A stretch of 64,000 nt of DNA. It comes from Lingula anatina. Its lineage: Eukaryota; Brachiopoda; Lingulata; Lingulida; Lingulidae. Below the pieces are notes generated by a model, which was not told where the DNA came from, did not search any database, and was given only the letters and a program-made list of their open reading frames with translations. The translations under genes and the position numbers were made by a program. Shown piece by piece: positions 22,222-33,245 of this stretch; position 1 is the stretch's first letter; each line of letters starts with the position of its first letter. Where the stretch lies: the NCBI RefSeq assembly GCF_001039355.2, contig NW_019775444.1, positions 1 through 64,000 on the forward strand. The letters are read 5' to 3'.

Positions 22222-22472
22222 GTTTACACAAGTATGTGCTTTTTGTCCTACTTCCGGGCGTCGCTAGGCAAAAATTGAAGTGGGCGGAGCTAAGGGATCG
22301 GTGTATTAGTGGAGCAATCCCTGGAAAAGCTGGATCCAGCATTCTGTTGACATACAGCAGCTATAAATATGCAAAAGGACACTTCAAAAGTTACATTGTT
22401 AAAGAATATATATTTATTTCAGTATTTCAAGGCTTTTATCAAAATTACAAAGTTCCAATTATGTATCAGTTA

Positions 22473-22983
22473 AGGGGCCCGCACACGGTGAGCATTTGGC
22501 GCGCGCCACTTGCGCTGCGCCGTTTTCTCATCGTGTGCGGGGGTATTTTGGTGAGATTTTTGCCTCACGCGCGGCTGAGCAAAATTTATCACGTGTTTGA
22601 TTTTTTTGGCCTCTTGAGGCAAATGTCTCAGCGTGTGCGGGGTGCAAGCGCCGATTGCTTACGCCATGCTAACAATGTGCATGTGCCGGTAGCCGGAAAC
22701 AAACAAAAATGGCAGCCCCCAGCGAAGTCAACAAAAATGTACACAGTTATAGTTAGTCTGATTGATTAACGTGGTCACCATTATCCATTACTATCAGAAA
22801 AAACAACAATATGTAATGTTTCCTTAATCACATGATCCCACAGTTCGCGGTGCGTCCGATAGGGGCAGGCCGGGAGGTATCTCTGCTGAGCAAAGAGCGC
22901 ATCGTTTGCGGAGAGCTGAGGAGCGCGAGCATCTGGCGCAGCGCAAGTGGCGCGCGCCGAATGCTCACCGTGTGCGGGCCCCT
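22473..22983. mobile_element. Harbinger-like MITE with long GC-rich TIRs
   Basis: Near-perfect inverted ends of about 49 bp, beginning AGGGGCCCGCACACGGTGAG and rich in GCGCGC. TTA flanks both ends (22470-22472, 22984-22986), the TWA-type target of PIF/Harbinger. Internally the GTGTGCGGGG motif recurs. At 511 bp and without a transposase it is non-autonomous. Its GC content is far above the surroundings. Confidence 0.85.
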
Positions 22984-23164
22984 TTATAGTAGCAATAACA
23001 GCTGTTACTGAATACATAATAACAATAGCAAATGATTACTCTTGACCTGCATATAAAATAGTTTTATACTTGTATGGAATATTTTTGTTTCTATTTTCGT
23101 GTCTAATCATCAGTATATGATTAGAACAGTGAAATTTAGAGAAATCAGATACAAATACGTAAAG

Positions 23165-24139
23165 CATCTTCTGCTGAAACATTTAGAAAATGCTTGTGTG
23201 AATGAACTTAGATCTTGGCTCAAGTCCAACTAGGCCCCTACTTAGTTTTTAATGATGAAAAAATTGAATTAGTCCATTTCAACTCTAAGTTTTCCAAAGA
23301 CAATATTGCACTTGATAGTATTAGAGTTGGGGATTCTTTTATAAAACCAACAACAGAAGTAAGGAACTTGGGTGTTATTTTTAATAACAAATGTGAAATG
23401 ACATCACACATTAACAAAGTATGTAAAACAGCATATTTTAGTCTCCAACGGATATCCAAGATCTTTCACCTTATTAACACCAAGCAAACTGAATTACTCA
23501 TCCATGCATTTGTAACGTCTAGACTGGATTATTGCAATAGCCTATTGTTTGGAATACCTAACTATCAAATGGAAAAGCTACAATCAATTCAGAACTCTGC
23601 TGCTCGTCTCCTCTGTAAAGCTCAGAAGTCCGACCACATCACACCAATTCTGCGAAACCTCCACTGGCTACCCGTGTCTCAACGAATAGTTTTTAAAATA
23701 TTACTTTTGACTTTTAAGATTTTAAAGGGCGACTGTCCATTTTACTTAAACTCTACCATAGAACTTTTAACTCCTATCAGATCACTTCGATCTAGTGGAC
23801 AACTTCAACTTAAGCGAAAAGACACCAAAAAGACTCTTAAAACATATGGACACAGAAGTTTCGAGATTTGTGCACCGATTTTATGGTCTAATTTTATCAC
23901 AAGATCTAATGTGTCTCTGGATGACTCATATTACTGTTTTAAGAAGAATTTAAAAACTTTTTTATTTAAAGAATACTTTAATTTATAGCATCTTTTTAGT
24001 TTTTAAAATTTTTAAGTATTCTGTTTTTAGTCTATACTGGCTTTAATTTATCTGTGGAGTTATATTTTTTATGTAAACAGCGCTGAGACGCATGTGTAGC
24101 GCGGTTTTAAAGAAGTGTTTTTTTATTATTATTATTAAT
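23165..24139 (+). pseudogene. CR1/L2-like LINE 3' end (copy 1)
   Basis: Encodes the C-terminal part of reverse transcriptase plus the following conserved region: V-R-N-L-G-V-I-F, L-D-Y-C-N-S-L-L-F-G-I-P, Q-N-S-A-A-R-L-L, H-I-T-P-I-L-R-N-L-H-W-L-P-V, I-V-F-K-I-L-L-L-T-F-K, ending K-E-Y-F-N-L and a stop at 23988. The 3' UTR ends in a hairpin-like GCGCTGAGACGCATGTGTAG / GCGC and an ATT tail, typical for this group. The 780-bp frame from 23215 is intact, but catalytic RT motifs upstream are missing, so it is a 5'-truncated copy. The sequence recurs at 31643-32504. Confidence 0.85.
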
Positions 24140-24221
24140 TATTTCAGTTTAGAGGTATTTTGCAATTGTTTAATACATTTTTGAACATGGTAATCTTTCA
24201 GTCTAATGTTCAAGGAATCCA

Positions 24222-24241
24222 AAAAAAAAAAAAAAAAAAAA
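24222..24241. repeat. Poly-A tract
   Basis: Homopolymer of about 20 A, not at a recognisable gene end. The surrounding 24140-25030 is AT-rich without supported genes. Confidence 0.8.
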
Positions 24242-25034
24242 TTCCTGCGCCTTAATTATACCACACACTTCCAAAACTATATAAAAATCTTTTTGCTTGT
24301 TTTCAATGTAATACATCATGCCTCATCTAACGTCAAGAGCATTTTATAGTTTGCTATATTCTCCTCAGTTTATTCCAATTTTTTTTTTATTATTTTTTTT
24401 TCAGCTTTATTTATTTATTTAATTATTATTATTATTTATTATGATTTTTTTACTCTTAGCTGCAAATCATGGGTTATTTGATGCGATCACCTGAGTTAGC
24501 TAATTTGGAAGTGCTTGATTTTACACCTTAAATTTCGTTCAAAATAATATCAGCACCGGTTCACACAGTTTGAAGCCCCATGCATCTGACCCATAGAATA
24601 CTATTGGTGCAATTATTTTATTAAAAGGTGTAAATGCTAGATGGGGTTGAACTTTATCACAATAGTATTTCAACTTGTTTATAATAATGGTAACTTTTCC
24701 TTGCCTACATACTCAGTTTATTCACAGCTATTATTCATATATACTATGGGTTATTCTATAATATGCATTTAAAAACCAATGTTTCACATAGTCATAGTTA
24801 AAAATAAAGACCTAGTATTGAAACGGATTTCTCAAACAGCAATATTCTTGGATACATCAAAAGCTGGAGTCAGACAGAATTAGTTGTACTCTGCCATTAG
24901 TACTTTAAAAATGTGCATGACTAACACACAGTTCTAATTTAGTTTCAGATATTCGCAAACTTTTGAGACAATGCATATCTCCCTGTTTGGTAAAGAAGTC
25001 CAAGGTCTCCAGGCTGAACAGAGAGGCATCCCAG

Positions 25035-25190
25035 TCAGCTTTCTTCACTGCTACAACCAGAATGACAGCCATTATAGCAGAAGATCACCAACTCAGTCTG
25101 GTTGACACTTGCTATCTTCAGTAAAGTCCTGGATGCACATTTCATCAGCCCTAATAGTGAATGGTGGTTTTTGTAGTCAGCAAACTGAAA
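25035..25190 (-). pseudogene. Possible DDE_Tnp_4-type transposase remnant
   Basis: After an acceptor-like TATGTTTCAG the minus strand reads F-A-D-Y-K-N-H-H-S, close to the F-S-D-Y-K-x-H motif around a catalytic Asp in IS5/Harbinger-like (DDE_Tnp_4) transposases. Downstream similarity fades and the frame ends at 25035. With the THAP-like exons to its right it could belong to a THAP-DDE transposon. Evidence is one motif only. Confidence 0.3.
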
Positions 25191-25765
25191 CATATATGTA
25201 GAGGAAGTGATAAGCATAAAGAACAGAGTCAACCCAGAGATAACAGTACACAGCCAGAAGCAGACACAACAGGTTGCTAAGTCGCACTTGCACCTATCAC
25301 TACAAATGCAAAGTTTATGTTAGTGGAAATGGAACAATATTAGGGACACCTTTCCAATACAGATACATTTTTTTCCAATGCATGTTGCTCTAATTCTGTT
25401 ATTCCAGATTGCCATTTTAGTTCTACATATCATGCTAAATGTACAAATTCAGCCGTTTTTGTGCACATTTCTTTAATCTTTAGTGTCTATTTTAAAGTAA
25501 GGATAGTCTCAGTGTGTATGTAACTGCAATCAGTTTCACCATACATGTGTGCACTGCTAAATGTCTGATGTAAAAAATAAAGCTATGAAACAGAGACATA
25601 AGTCCTCATTTGGTAAGCAAACAGCAATGTTGAATTTAAGTTGTAATAAGGAGGTGAAAGGGATGTTAAATCAATTTAATCAGGTTCAATAAACTTTCAG
25701 GGAATAATATTCATCTCCCAATTATACAGCCTGAATGTACACATACGTTTAATGAAACGATCTGC

Positions 25766-26851
25766 TTAAAAAAGTCTGGAACAGATCTTGGCTTCCTCTG
25801 GATTGAAGTAGCCGTCACATCTGTTGAGGCTGTGGATCAGCTGACTTCTCCATTCGTCTGAAACCTCAGACACCCCTGTGGATATGAAAAGATACATTTA
25901 CCACCTTAATTCTAGTACTTTCCTTGGAAATGGGAGTTTCTTTGTGGAATCAAAAAGGTAGCATATAGTCATACGGAGGTGTAAAATATTGAACATTATG
26001 AGCTATCATGAAATGTTTTATTTGTAATTATTGTGAAAGTAGATAGTTATTCACTTGGGGAAAGGTGGAAGAGAGGTAATAATAAAATGGTTTGCTTGAT
26101 TATTATTGTGTTGCTTCAATTTTACCTTAAGCAAGCTGTGAAAAGAAAGACCCTTGCACTTCTGTGAAGAGGCACTGCATAAAACATCACAACAGAAACT
26201 CCTTTCTGACACCCTTGAAATGAACGGAATAAAAATTTACATTTATAATGAATTGCCATTATTAAACGTACATAGTCAGGTTAATCTAAATTATATGTTG
26301 AAGCTATATCTCCAGGAGTATAACCAGCTATAACTGATCTAGTTTAGTGTTGCAATGATCCACTGTTGATATGGCCCAACTCCAATTATGACTTGGATCT
26401 TTCCATTTTTTTTTCTATTAAACATGTTCGTATTTTGCTTGTACAAATGCATAAAATGAAAAGGGGGTGACTAAATATGTAATATTTATATATATGAATA
26501 TTCTGTGCTTTTATTTAACAGCTTGGATAACGACATTTAGTTCACAGATTTCTCGAAGACCGTACGTGGACACTTGAGGGATAAACGAAAAAACAATCGG
26601 CGTCAGACGACCATCGTATTCAAGGACAGATCATATCATGAATGAGCCTCTCACTCCTAAAATTTACGCTTAAAGAACACTATATTGTATTAAAAAACAA
26701 AATTTATTACTTACATTGCTAAATTATATTCCGTGTTATCTTCGTTAATACACTCTGTCACACGCACCAAATAAAGCGCTTTGGTTTTTAATGATTCCGT
26801 TTTCACACCATAAAAACTGCAGTTAGATGTCCAGACTCCCGTATACGCCAT
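25766..26851 (-). CDS. Candidate three-exon gene with THAP-like module
   Basis: Exon 26851-26715 starts at ATG and ends at donor GTAAGT. Exon 26213-26126 follows in phase after a TTTCAAG acceptor and ends at GTAAAA. It encodes F-C-C-D-V-L-C and G-L-S-F-H, like the first half of a THAP (C2CH) finger. A third block, 25874-25766, carries D-E-W-R-S-Q-L-I and F-N-P-E-E-A-K-I-C-S-R-L-F before a stop, like the second half, where C-x-x-H is expected but the His is Leu. The third block joins only with a frame slip (exon 2 ends in phase 0, the block needs phase 1). The gene is therefore decayed, or a small exon is missing. THAP modules are common at transposase N-termini. Confidence 0.4.
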
Positions 26852-27041
26852 ATCGAATCACATAATCGTAAAAACTAGCTTTAGTCGCTATGAATAGTAG
26901 TTATTGAAACATGTAAAGCGTGAGTTGAATGCAGCGGCATGGAAACCGGAAGTGAAACTCCCCAACTCTCGCCCAACTCTCGGGGTCACAAGCTCGGCCT
27001 GCGAGATTTGAAGTTGGCATTCCATTTTCTCTACTTCTATG

Positions 27042-27127
27042 TTCAAAGTAACAGTTAAACATTAGCTTGTCGTGGAACACTACTGAGGGACGTCTAGCGG
27101 TCAAAAACATAAACAAACACGCGATCG
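27042..27127. repeat. Left arm of an 86-bp inverted repeat (partner 27468-27553)
   Basis: AACAGTTAAACATTAGCTTG through CACGCGATCGG is repeated in inverse order at 27468-27553. The left arm is outside the MITE at 27133, the right arm inside it. Confidence 0.85.
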
Positions 27128-27132
27128 GGCCT

Positions 27133-27867
27133 GGCCCCCGTTTCACAAAAAAACTTAAGTCGGTTTCCCTGACTTAGGGCTTGGTTACCAACGTAATTAA
27201 GTCGTTACGTCACTAAGTCCCGTTTCACAAAGAATCTCAAAGGTCGCTTACGTCGTTTTTTTCTTAGCTGTAAGTCGACGATGTCAAGCCTCCTCGGGAG
27301 GAGACTAATTAAGTCGGCAAGCTCAACTAAAACTCGGTAAATGAGAGCATAAACAACAAAAATTTGGAAAGAACATACCTCCTTCAAGATATTGTGTTAT
27401 AATATCCTTGAATAGCACTGACATTTATGGAATATTGAAACAAAAAATAAAATTCCACTTTACCCAGCCGATCGCGTGTTTGTTTATGTTTTTGACCGCT
27501 AGACGTCCCTCAGTAGTGTTCCACGACAAGCTAATGTTTAACTGTTGCTTTGAAGTTGTATTGAAGTTAAACTAATCAATAAAGTTCAAAAACAAACTTT
27601 GTGTTTTGGCTGACTTTTATCGTTGATAAACGATCGTTCTCGGCCGAAAGAGGCCATGAAACGTCATGTCTTGTGAAACTTTTGCAATTTTACACCTCCT
27701 TTTCTTGAAGAGTTTCTCGTGCGCGTCGACTACGGTAAGCACGCCAAGCTAAGACGTTAGATTCTTTGTGAAACACTCCAAGTCGACTTCAGCTAAGTCG
27801 ACCTAGCTAGGCCACCCAGCTCGAGTAAGACGTCTACGGATTTAAGATTCTTTGTGAAACGGGGGCC
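27133..27867. mobile_element. GGCCCCCGTTTCACAAA-type MITE
   Basis: Left end GGCCCCCGTTTCACAAA, right end TTTGTGAAACGGGGGCC. CTTAAGTCG / GACGTAAGCGACC-like motifs occur subterminally. It holds an inverted copy of its own left flank (27468-27553). A truncated copy of its left 130 bp is at 60861-60993, inverted. No unambiguous target duplication was found. Short open frames inside are not genes. Confidence 0.7.
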
Positions 27868-28071
27868 TGAACGTCAACAAGTGCATCTGAACTATGCGAA
27901 GGGAGGTTACTCCAAAATCATTTCTATACATTTCGGCGCTTATATGAAACTTAGTGAATGCAAAAAAAAGACTCACCTTTTAGTCTGCAAACCCAAAGCT
28001 ATGTAACTTGAAAGGCAAACGGCAGAATTTTCCATTCTAAAACCATGTTATGGCAGCGATATGGTCGATCT
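27868..28071. repeat. Left half of unit U (partner 41846-42049, inverted)
   Basis: CTGAACGTCAACAAGTGCAT to ATGGTCGATCT matches the inverse of 41845-42049. The second half of U continues at 33041-33245 after the inserted 5-kb element. The minus strand holds a candidate first exon (ATGGTTTTAGAATGG ... GTGAGT), here frame-shifted relative to the copy at 41870. Confidence 0.85.
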
Positions 28072-28481
28072 CAGCCCGGGAGCCACCGGTCTGCCGCTAG
28101 GTGGCTTTTATCCAAACCGGAAGTTCAAGAATTTGAATTGGGTGAAATTTTTTGAGATTTATAGGGTGTCAGAAACGGTGAAATATCTCGGCTATAAAGG
28201 GTATAAAAGTTTTGTTATGTATACTGTCATTTTTAAAAGTAAATTGCAAATTATGTCAGATGCTCCTCGAGTTGATTTAAACCCTATTTTGTGTAGAAAA
28301 GCGAGTTTGAAACCAAAACTTTTACTAAAGCTACAGCGGAAGTTCAACTTTGACTCTAATGCTTGCATTCTTAGAGAACAGGTTCCAATTTTAAATTACC
28401 AATAAGTTGTGACACATTTATTCAGCTTTCTGTAAATGTAAGCATGTAAGGAACTTTACCTTCATCCAGGAATGGCACAAA

Positions 28482-28606
28482 TCAATTCACACCCGTGTAT
28501 GCAAAAAATGTCTTCCTTGCAACAGCCGTATACCAGCCTCGTTTTGACTCAGTGAATTCTGTTGGTATTCTGACCTCGTTTTGGTTTTTCCACCGCTCAA
28601 TATTGT
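28482..28606 (-). CDS. Candidate terminal exon of the 5-kb TIR element
   Basis: After acceptor CTATATAG the minus strand encodes D-N-I-E-R-W-K-N, I-P-T-E-F, S-K-R-G-W-Y-T-A-V-A-R-K-T-F and stops at 28482. The composition looks protein-like, and the same segment is retained at the very end of the window in copy 2 (63966-64000). The family is not recognised. Upstream candidate exon 29007-28955 (ATG, ending at donor GTAAAT; W-Y-R-T-N-W-V-S-V-K-K-A-A-D-P) could join it. Confidence 0.35.
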
Positions 28607-29437
28607 CTATATAGAGAAATAAGGCTTGCACAGGAAGAATGGAGGAAAATAAACATTTCATATTTTTTTTCTTTGTAAATAAGCATTTATTTATTATATG
28701 AGGCCAACTGATAAGAGTTCCTTTTTTATGAAAAAACAAAACAAAAGAGACATCAATTGAATTTGCTTTATTTTATTTTCATACATGTAATACACATATA
28801 CATTGTATATTTGTGGCAATTTTTTTTTTATTTTAGCAAAACATCAATATGGCGATTATTTTACACTTCTTAATCAGTACATATAGAACACACCACTCCT
28901 TTTAAAAACAGGATCAATTTTAATAATTATAATAATATTATTTTATGAATTTACCTTGGGTCAGCAGCTTTTTTCACTGATACCCAGTTAGTCCTGTACC
29001 AATCCATACTTGCATTTGAATTTATTTTTATAAGTATAATTTTTTGTCTACAAGGCATGTCATGTATGCAAGAGCTAAACTTAGCATACCTTACCTATGG
29101 TGCATGGTTCAAATTAATATACTGGTAAAATATATGACAAATGTAGTAATACTGATGATCAATAAATATTATTATTAGCAACAGCTAGCACAGCACAAAA
29201 AATATTTTTCAGTCCTTAAAAGATTGTCTTAGGTAAGTTAGGTTGTAATGGTGCTCACTGCCACACAGTATTTGGAAATGATAGGTGATTCTGTCATAAA
29301 AACTGCAGGCCAAGGAATTGCAAAATGATTAGTCCTGGTCCCATTCATGTTCTTCAAGCCTAGAAAAATATTAGGTTAAATATTAAAAAGTTTTAAAAAG
29401 TAATTTACAAGAAAACTTTTGTAACTGCTTATATCTT

Positions 29438-29441
<4 letters not shown>

Positions 29442-29472
<31 letters not shown>
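29442..29472. repeat. (AC)n microsatellite
   Basis: About 15 AC units immediately left of the solo LTR. The same place in copy 2 has a GTT tract (63091-63118). Confidence 0.95.
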
Positions 29473-29475
<3 letters not shown>

Positions 29476-30046
29476 TGTAACAGACGGACTCTCTGGTTGT
29501 GTAAAATGACTTTATTGCTGTAACTAAAATTTTCACCCTGTAATAAAGGTGACATATGATTAAATAAAATGACATACAATAAATAACTTATAATTCTATA
29601 GTTTACCTCTATGATAAGGAAATAATAAATTTGATATAGATAACTACGGTTTATAAAGGCTATAACGGCTTACCCTGATCTTATTCAAGGGCGTTTAGAA
29701 AGAGTGCTGGATATACCAATACGGCTTGGTCTGAAAACTAAAGAGTAGAAAACGATGTAATACAGTATTGTATAGTGGAGTTGGATACGCAAAAGGCAAG
29801 ATAAAATATAACTAGAATTAACTAGATGACATCCAACTTACCACATAGAAACAGACAGACGAACAGCAACTTCAGCACTATTTGAAAATACGGCGCCAAT
29901 GCCTTTTATAATGTCAAGTCACATGACAAAGACGCGGGAAGACAGAACAAAGGGACATAGACAAAGGAACAGACAAAGGAACAATTAGAGGGCGTCAGAA
30001 TTACATCAAGTCACAAGACAAGACGAGTGACGAGTCCATAGTTACA
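29476..30046 (-). mobile_element. Solo LTR, minus sense, CAAA target duplication
   Basis: 571 bp starting TGTAAC and ending GTTACA, flanked by CAAA (29472-29475 and 30047-30050). Read on the minus strand it has a TATAAAAGG box (about 29910) and AATAAAGTC about 40 bases from its 3' end, the order of a retrotransposon LTR. Copy 2 of the host element lacks it and shows a single target site near 63121. Confidence 0.8.
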
Positions 30047-31044
30047 CAAACAAAACAACAATACACACTAAAATCAATATAAATAATTAAATCACAATCT
30101 TGATAATATATTAGGGAAGCTGGTAACAATTGAATTATCTAAAATAGAACTTTTTACTCTAAAAGTGTATCAGTATAAGTATAGATAAATGAAGCTCATC
30201 AGCAGCAGCTGAACTGTGGCAAACATGCATATCTTTAAATCAATTAAGATCCCATTTAAATGAAGCCCTGAAGAGTTTAGGAAATACATACAAGTCTACA
30301 AACTAGAGTGTTCACAACTACCATACACTAATTATTGTACTAGTACATTTTGTTTCATAAAATACACAATATTTATAAATTAAAACAAAGGAGGAATTTT
30401 ACAAATATAATGTTCTTTTTTCATGAAACAATTTTCCTTCAAAAACTTATAACCCATGTTTTTGCAGGTTTGTGCATGGGAGATTTTTTAACAAAAATAA
30501 ACTTTTCCTTATAACAAAAATTTGCAATTTGAAAACACACTTAAAATGTAATAGTGGCTTTTTATTATGTTAAGTGTTTATCTATTTAAAATGGTCAACC
30601 AATGAAGGTTGTAATATGCAATGTAAGAAATAAAACTCATTTTTGAGAAAAAAATTCTCTCATTGATATCACACATTTGTCTCCTGACAAATGAGTAAAC
30701 ATGTGAAAAGTTAAAATTTGTTATTCATATTTTTGAAAAATATGCTTGTGATTAGTTTTCAATTTTGCATCTTTCACAACTATAAAAGTTACAAGTGTGA
30801 AAATAGCGTCATTGGATAATTTACAAGCATGTGTACCCCTACACTCACCCCATGCACACACATGCTGGGCTGATAACAATGCTCTTCGCTGACATGCCAG
30901 TACCTTAAATCGACTTTCCCATAGTGAATGTCCTATCTAAGCTTTTTGTTGGGCATGATATATTATTCAATTTATGATAAAATGAAAAATATGTTCAAGA
31001 GATATTCCAACAGACTGTTATGAAAAGTTACACTATATTTGGCA

Positions 31045-31045
<1 letters not shown>

Positions 31046-31102
<57 letters not shown>
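31046..31102. repeat. (TA)n microsatellite
   Basis: About 28 TA units inside the 5-kb element. Confidence 0.95.
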
Positions 31103-31104
<2 letters not shown>

Positions 31105-31642
31105 TCAGCTGTGTAATACCGATACCTTATTATGATAGCTTAATATAAGCCTTTGTACTGTCAATGATCAAGGTCACGGAAAGTATAAAAAGGTAGATAA
31201 ACCTATTATTTATTGGACATTCCTGTACAAGTTTAACTCCTTTTCATGGATAATATTACATTTTTTGTATTTTTTTTAATCTTACTTAAATCAAAATGTA
31301 AGGAAAGAGCATGAAAAGGGATTTGCAGAATATCTAAAAAATGACTTTCATATCCTCAAAAGTGAATTATCTCCCTCTCATAATATATCTATCTATGCAG
31401 AATCAAGTATATTACATGTCATTTAACAAGCCATTCCATCTAATAAAAACCAAAACACAAAAAAATATCAGAAGAGGGCAAATTCTCAATATCTTACTGT
31501 GACATTCATACAAGACATGAGGCAATACATCCCCCATATTCACATACTGTGAGCACCACAACCACACACACTGTCATTTCATGAAGTAAATTTAATCTAG
31601 TTAACTTCAAAACAACAAGAAATGCATAAAAAGGCAAAAATT

Positions 31643-32504
31643 GTAGTCCATTTCAACTCTAAGTTTTCCAAAGACAATATTGCACTTGATAGTATTAGAG
31701 TTTGGGATTCTTTTATAAAACCAACAACAGAAGTAAGGAACTTACATTTAATAACAAATGTGAAATGACATCACACATTAACAAAGTATGTAAAACAGCA
31801 TATTTTAGTCTCCAACGGATATCCAAGATCTTTCACCTTATTAACACCAAGCAAACTGAATTACTCATCCATGCATTTGTAACGTCTAGACTGGATTATT
31901 GCAATAGCGTATTGTTTGGAATACCTAACTATCAAATGGAAAAGCTACAATCAATTCAGAACTCTGCTGCTCGTCTCCTCTGTAAAGCTCAGAAGTCCGA
32001 CCACATCACACCAATTCTGCGAAACCGCCACTGGCTACCCGTGTCTCAACGAATAGTTTTTAAAATATTACTTTTGACTTTTAAGATTTTAAAGGGCGAC
32101 TGTCCATTTAACTTAAACTCTACCATAGAACTTTTAACTCCTATCAGATCACTTCGATCTAGTGGACAACTTCAACTTAAGGGAAAAGACACCAAAATGA
32201 CTCTTAAAACATATGGACACAGAAGTTTCGAGATTTGTGCACCGATTTTATGGTCCAATTTTATCACAAGATCTAATGTGTCTCTGGATGAATCATATTA
32301 CTGTTTTAAGAAGAATTAAAAAACTTTTTTATTTAAGGAATACTTTAATTTATAGCATCTTTTTAGTTTTTAAATTTTTTAAGTATTCTGTTTTTAGTCT
32401 ATACTGGCTTTAATTTATCTGTGGAGTTTTTATTTTTTATGTAAACAGCGCTGAGACGCATGTGTAGCGCGGTTTTAAAGAAGTGTTTTATTATTATTAT
32501 TATT
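31643..32504 (+). pseudogene. CR1/L2-like LINE 3' end (copy 2) with 7-bp target duplication
   Basis: The same family as 23165-24139, starting at the V-H-F-N-S-K-F part. Two defects: a short deletion in the L-G-V-I-F region (T-Y-N in place) that breaks the frame near 31741, and an early stop near 32319 replacing the K-N-L-K-T end. AAAAATT flanks the insertion (31636-31642, 32505-32511); the uninterrupted site is in copy 2 of the TIR element at 61585-61591. The ATT tail abuts the right duplication. It is typical 5'-truncated LINE integration. Confidence 0.88.
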
Positions 32505-32919
32505 AAAAATTCATGATTAAACTTCGACATTCATTCAAGATGTAACACGAGACTGCTGCTGTAGTTACTTGAATATTGCAAAATATACTGCCTGTCGTAC
32601 ATGTAGAAAATCGATAAGTTGCAGGTTAGGTTCCTTCCTAAATTTTTTACATATTCAAAAACAAATGTCACACTATAAAAAAAAAACTGAACAGACAAAG
32701 AAAAATCACCTTCATCTGCATTTGGCACAATTCAATAGAACGTGTTTTGTGTGCCGCCATTTTGTAACACGACATTAACTTGACAGAATATTCAGTGAAA
32801 CCGATACTTGAACACTACTTTGGTACATAAAATATAGCTTGAGAATATACTTTATCGTTCTGTCAAGTGCATTATTAAAATTATCAACATGTCAGCGTAT
32901 AAACGTCTGTTCATCTTAC

Positions 32920-33017
32920 CTGTCTCTATGCCTGCTTCTCCCGCCAGATTGGTTCGAGCCGCCACTCCAAGTTTTGAAAACGAGGCCAAATCTAATGTTC
33001 TCCAAAATAACCGTCAT
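32920..33017 (-). CDS. Candidate first exon of the 5-kb TIR element
   Basis: ATG at 33017 lies six bases inside the right TIR. The frame runs 32 codons (I-R-F-G-L-V-F-K-T-W-S-G-G) to donor CAG|GTAAGA. Copy 2 has a stop in the same frame (AAACTTGAAG against AAACTTGGAG here). The start next to the terminus suggests transcription driven from the TIR. Product unknown. Confidence 0.3.
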
Positions 33018-33040
33018 ATGAGCCGGTGGCTCCCGGGCTG

Positions 33041-33245
33041 TCTGCAGCACCGATGTCGTTTTTTCATGTATTATTTTGAATTTCCATAACAACTCTCATT
33101 ATGACAGTGACACACTGTATACTATCGATATACACTTGGAAAACTGAACATTCAATTTGTTCAACCGAAATGCAAGATTTACCAAGAAAAACGCTCTCGA
33201 GTCATATGCTCAATGCAACGTGACAGTCCCAGTTTTGACTGATGT
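33041..33245. repeat. Right half of unit U (partner 41648-41847, inverted)
   Basis: TCTGCAGCACCGATG to CAGTTTTGACTGATG is the inverse of 41648-41847. The partner starts right after the N at 41647. Confidence 0.85.

Larger units (their letters stand above)
28072..33040 (-). mobile_element. 4969-bp TIR element, unassigned superfamily (copy 1)
   Basis: Perfect 18-bp inverted ends CAGCCCGGGAGCCACCGG / CCGGTGGCTCCCGGGCTG, flanked by TCT on both sides (28069-28071, 33041-33043). The unoccupied target exists at 41845-41847 in the inverted copy of U, with a single TCT (read as AGA on plus), which fixes both boundaries. A second copy begins at 61045 in the other orientation. Splice-bounded open segments occur on the minus strand (33017-32920, 29007-28955, 28606-28482), but no transposase domain is recognised. 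It carries a later solo LTR (29476-30046), a LINE (31643-32504), an AC tract and a TA tract. A 3-bp target is known in Harbinger, EnSpm/CACTA and Academ, but these ends do not match the usual TWA target or CACTR start. Confidence 0.85.

Noticed and set aside
22236-22769. A 177-codon plus frame across the Harbinger-like MITE
   Set aside because: It spans the MITE edge and its TIR; no protein motif.
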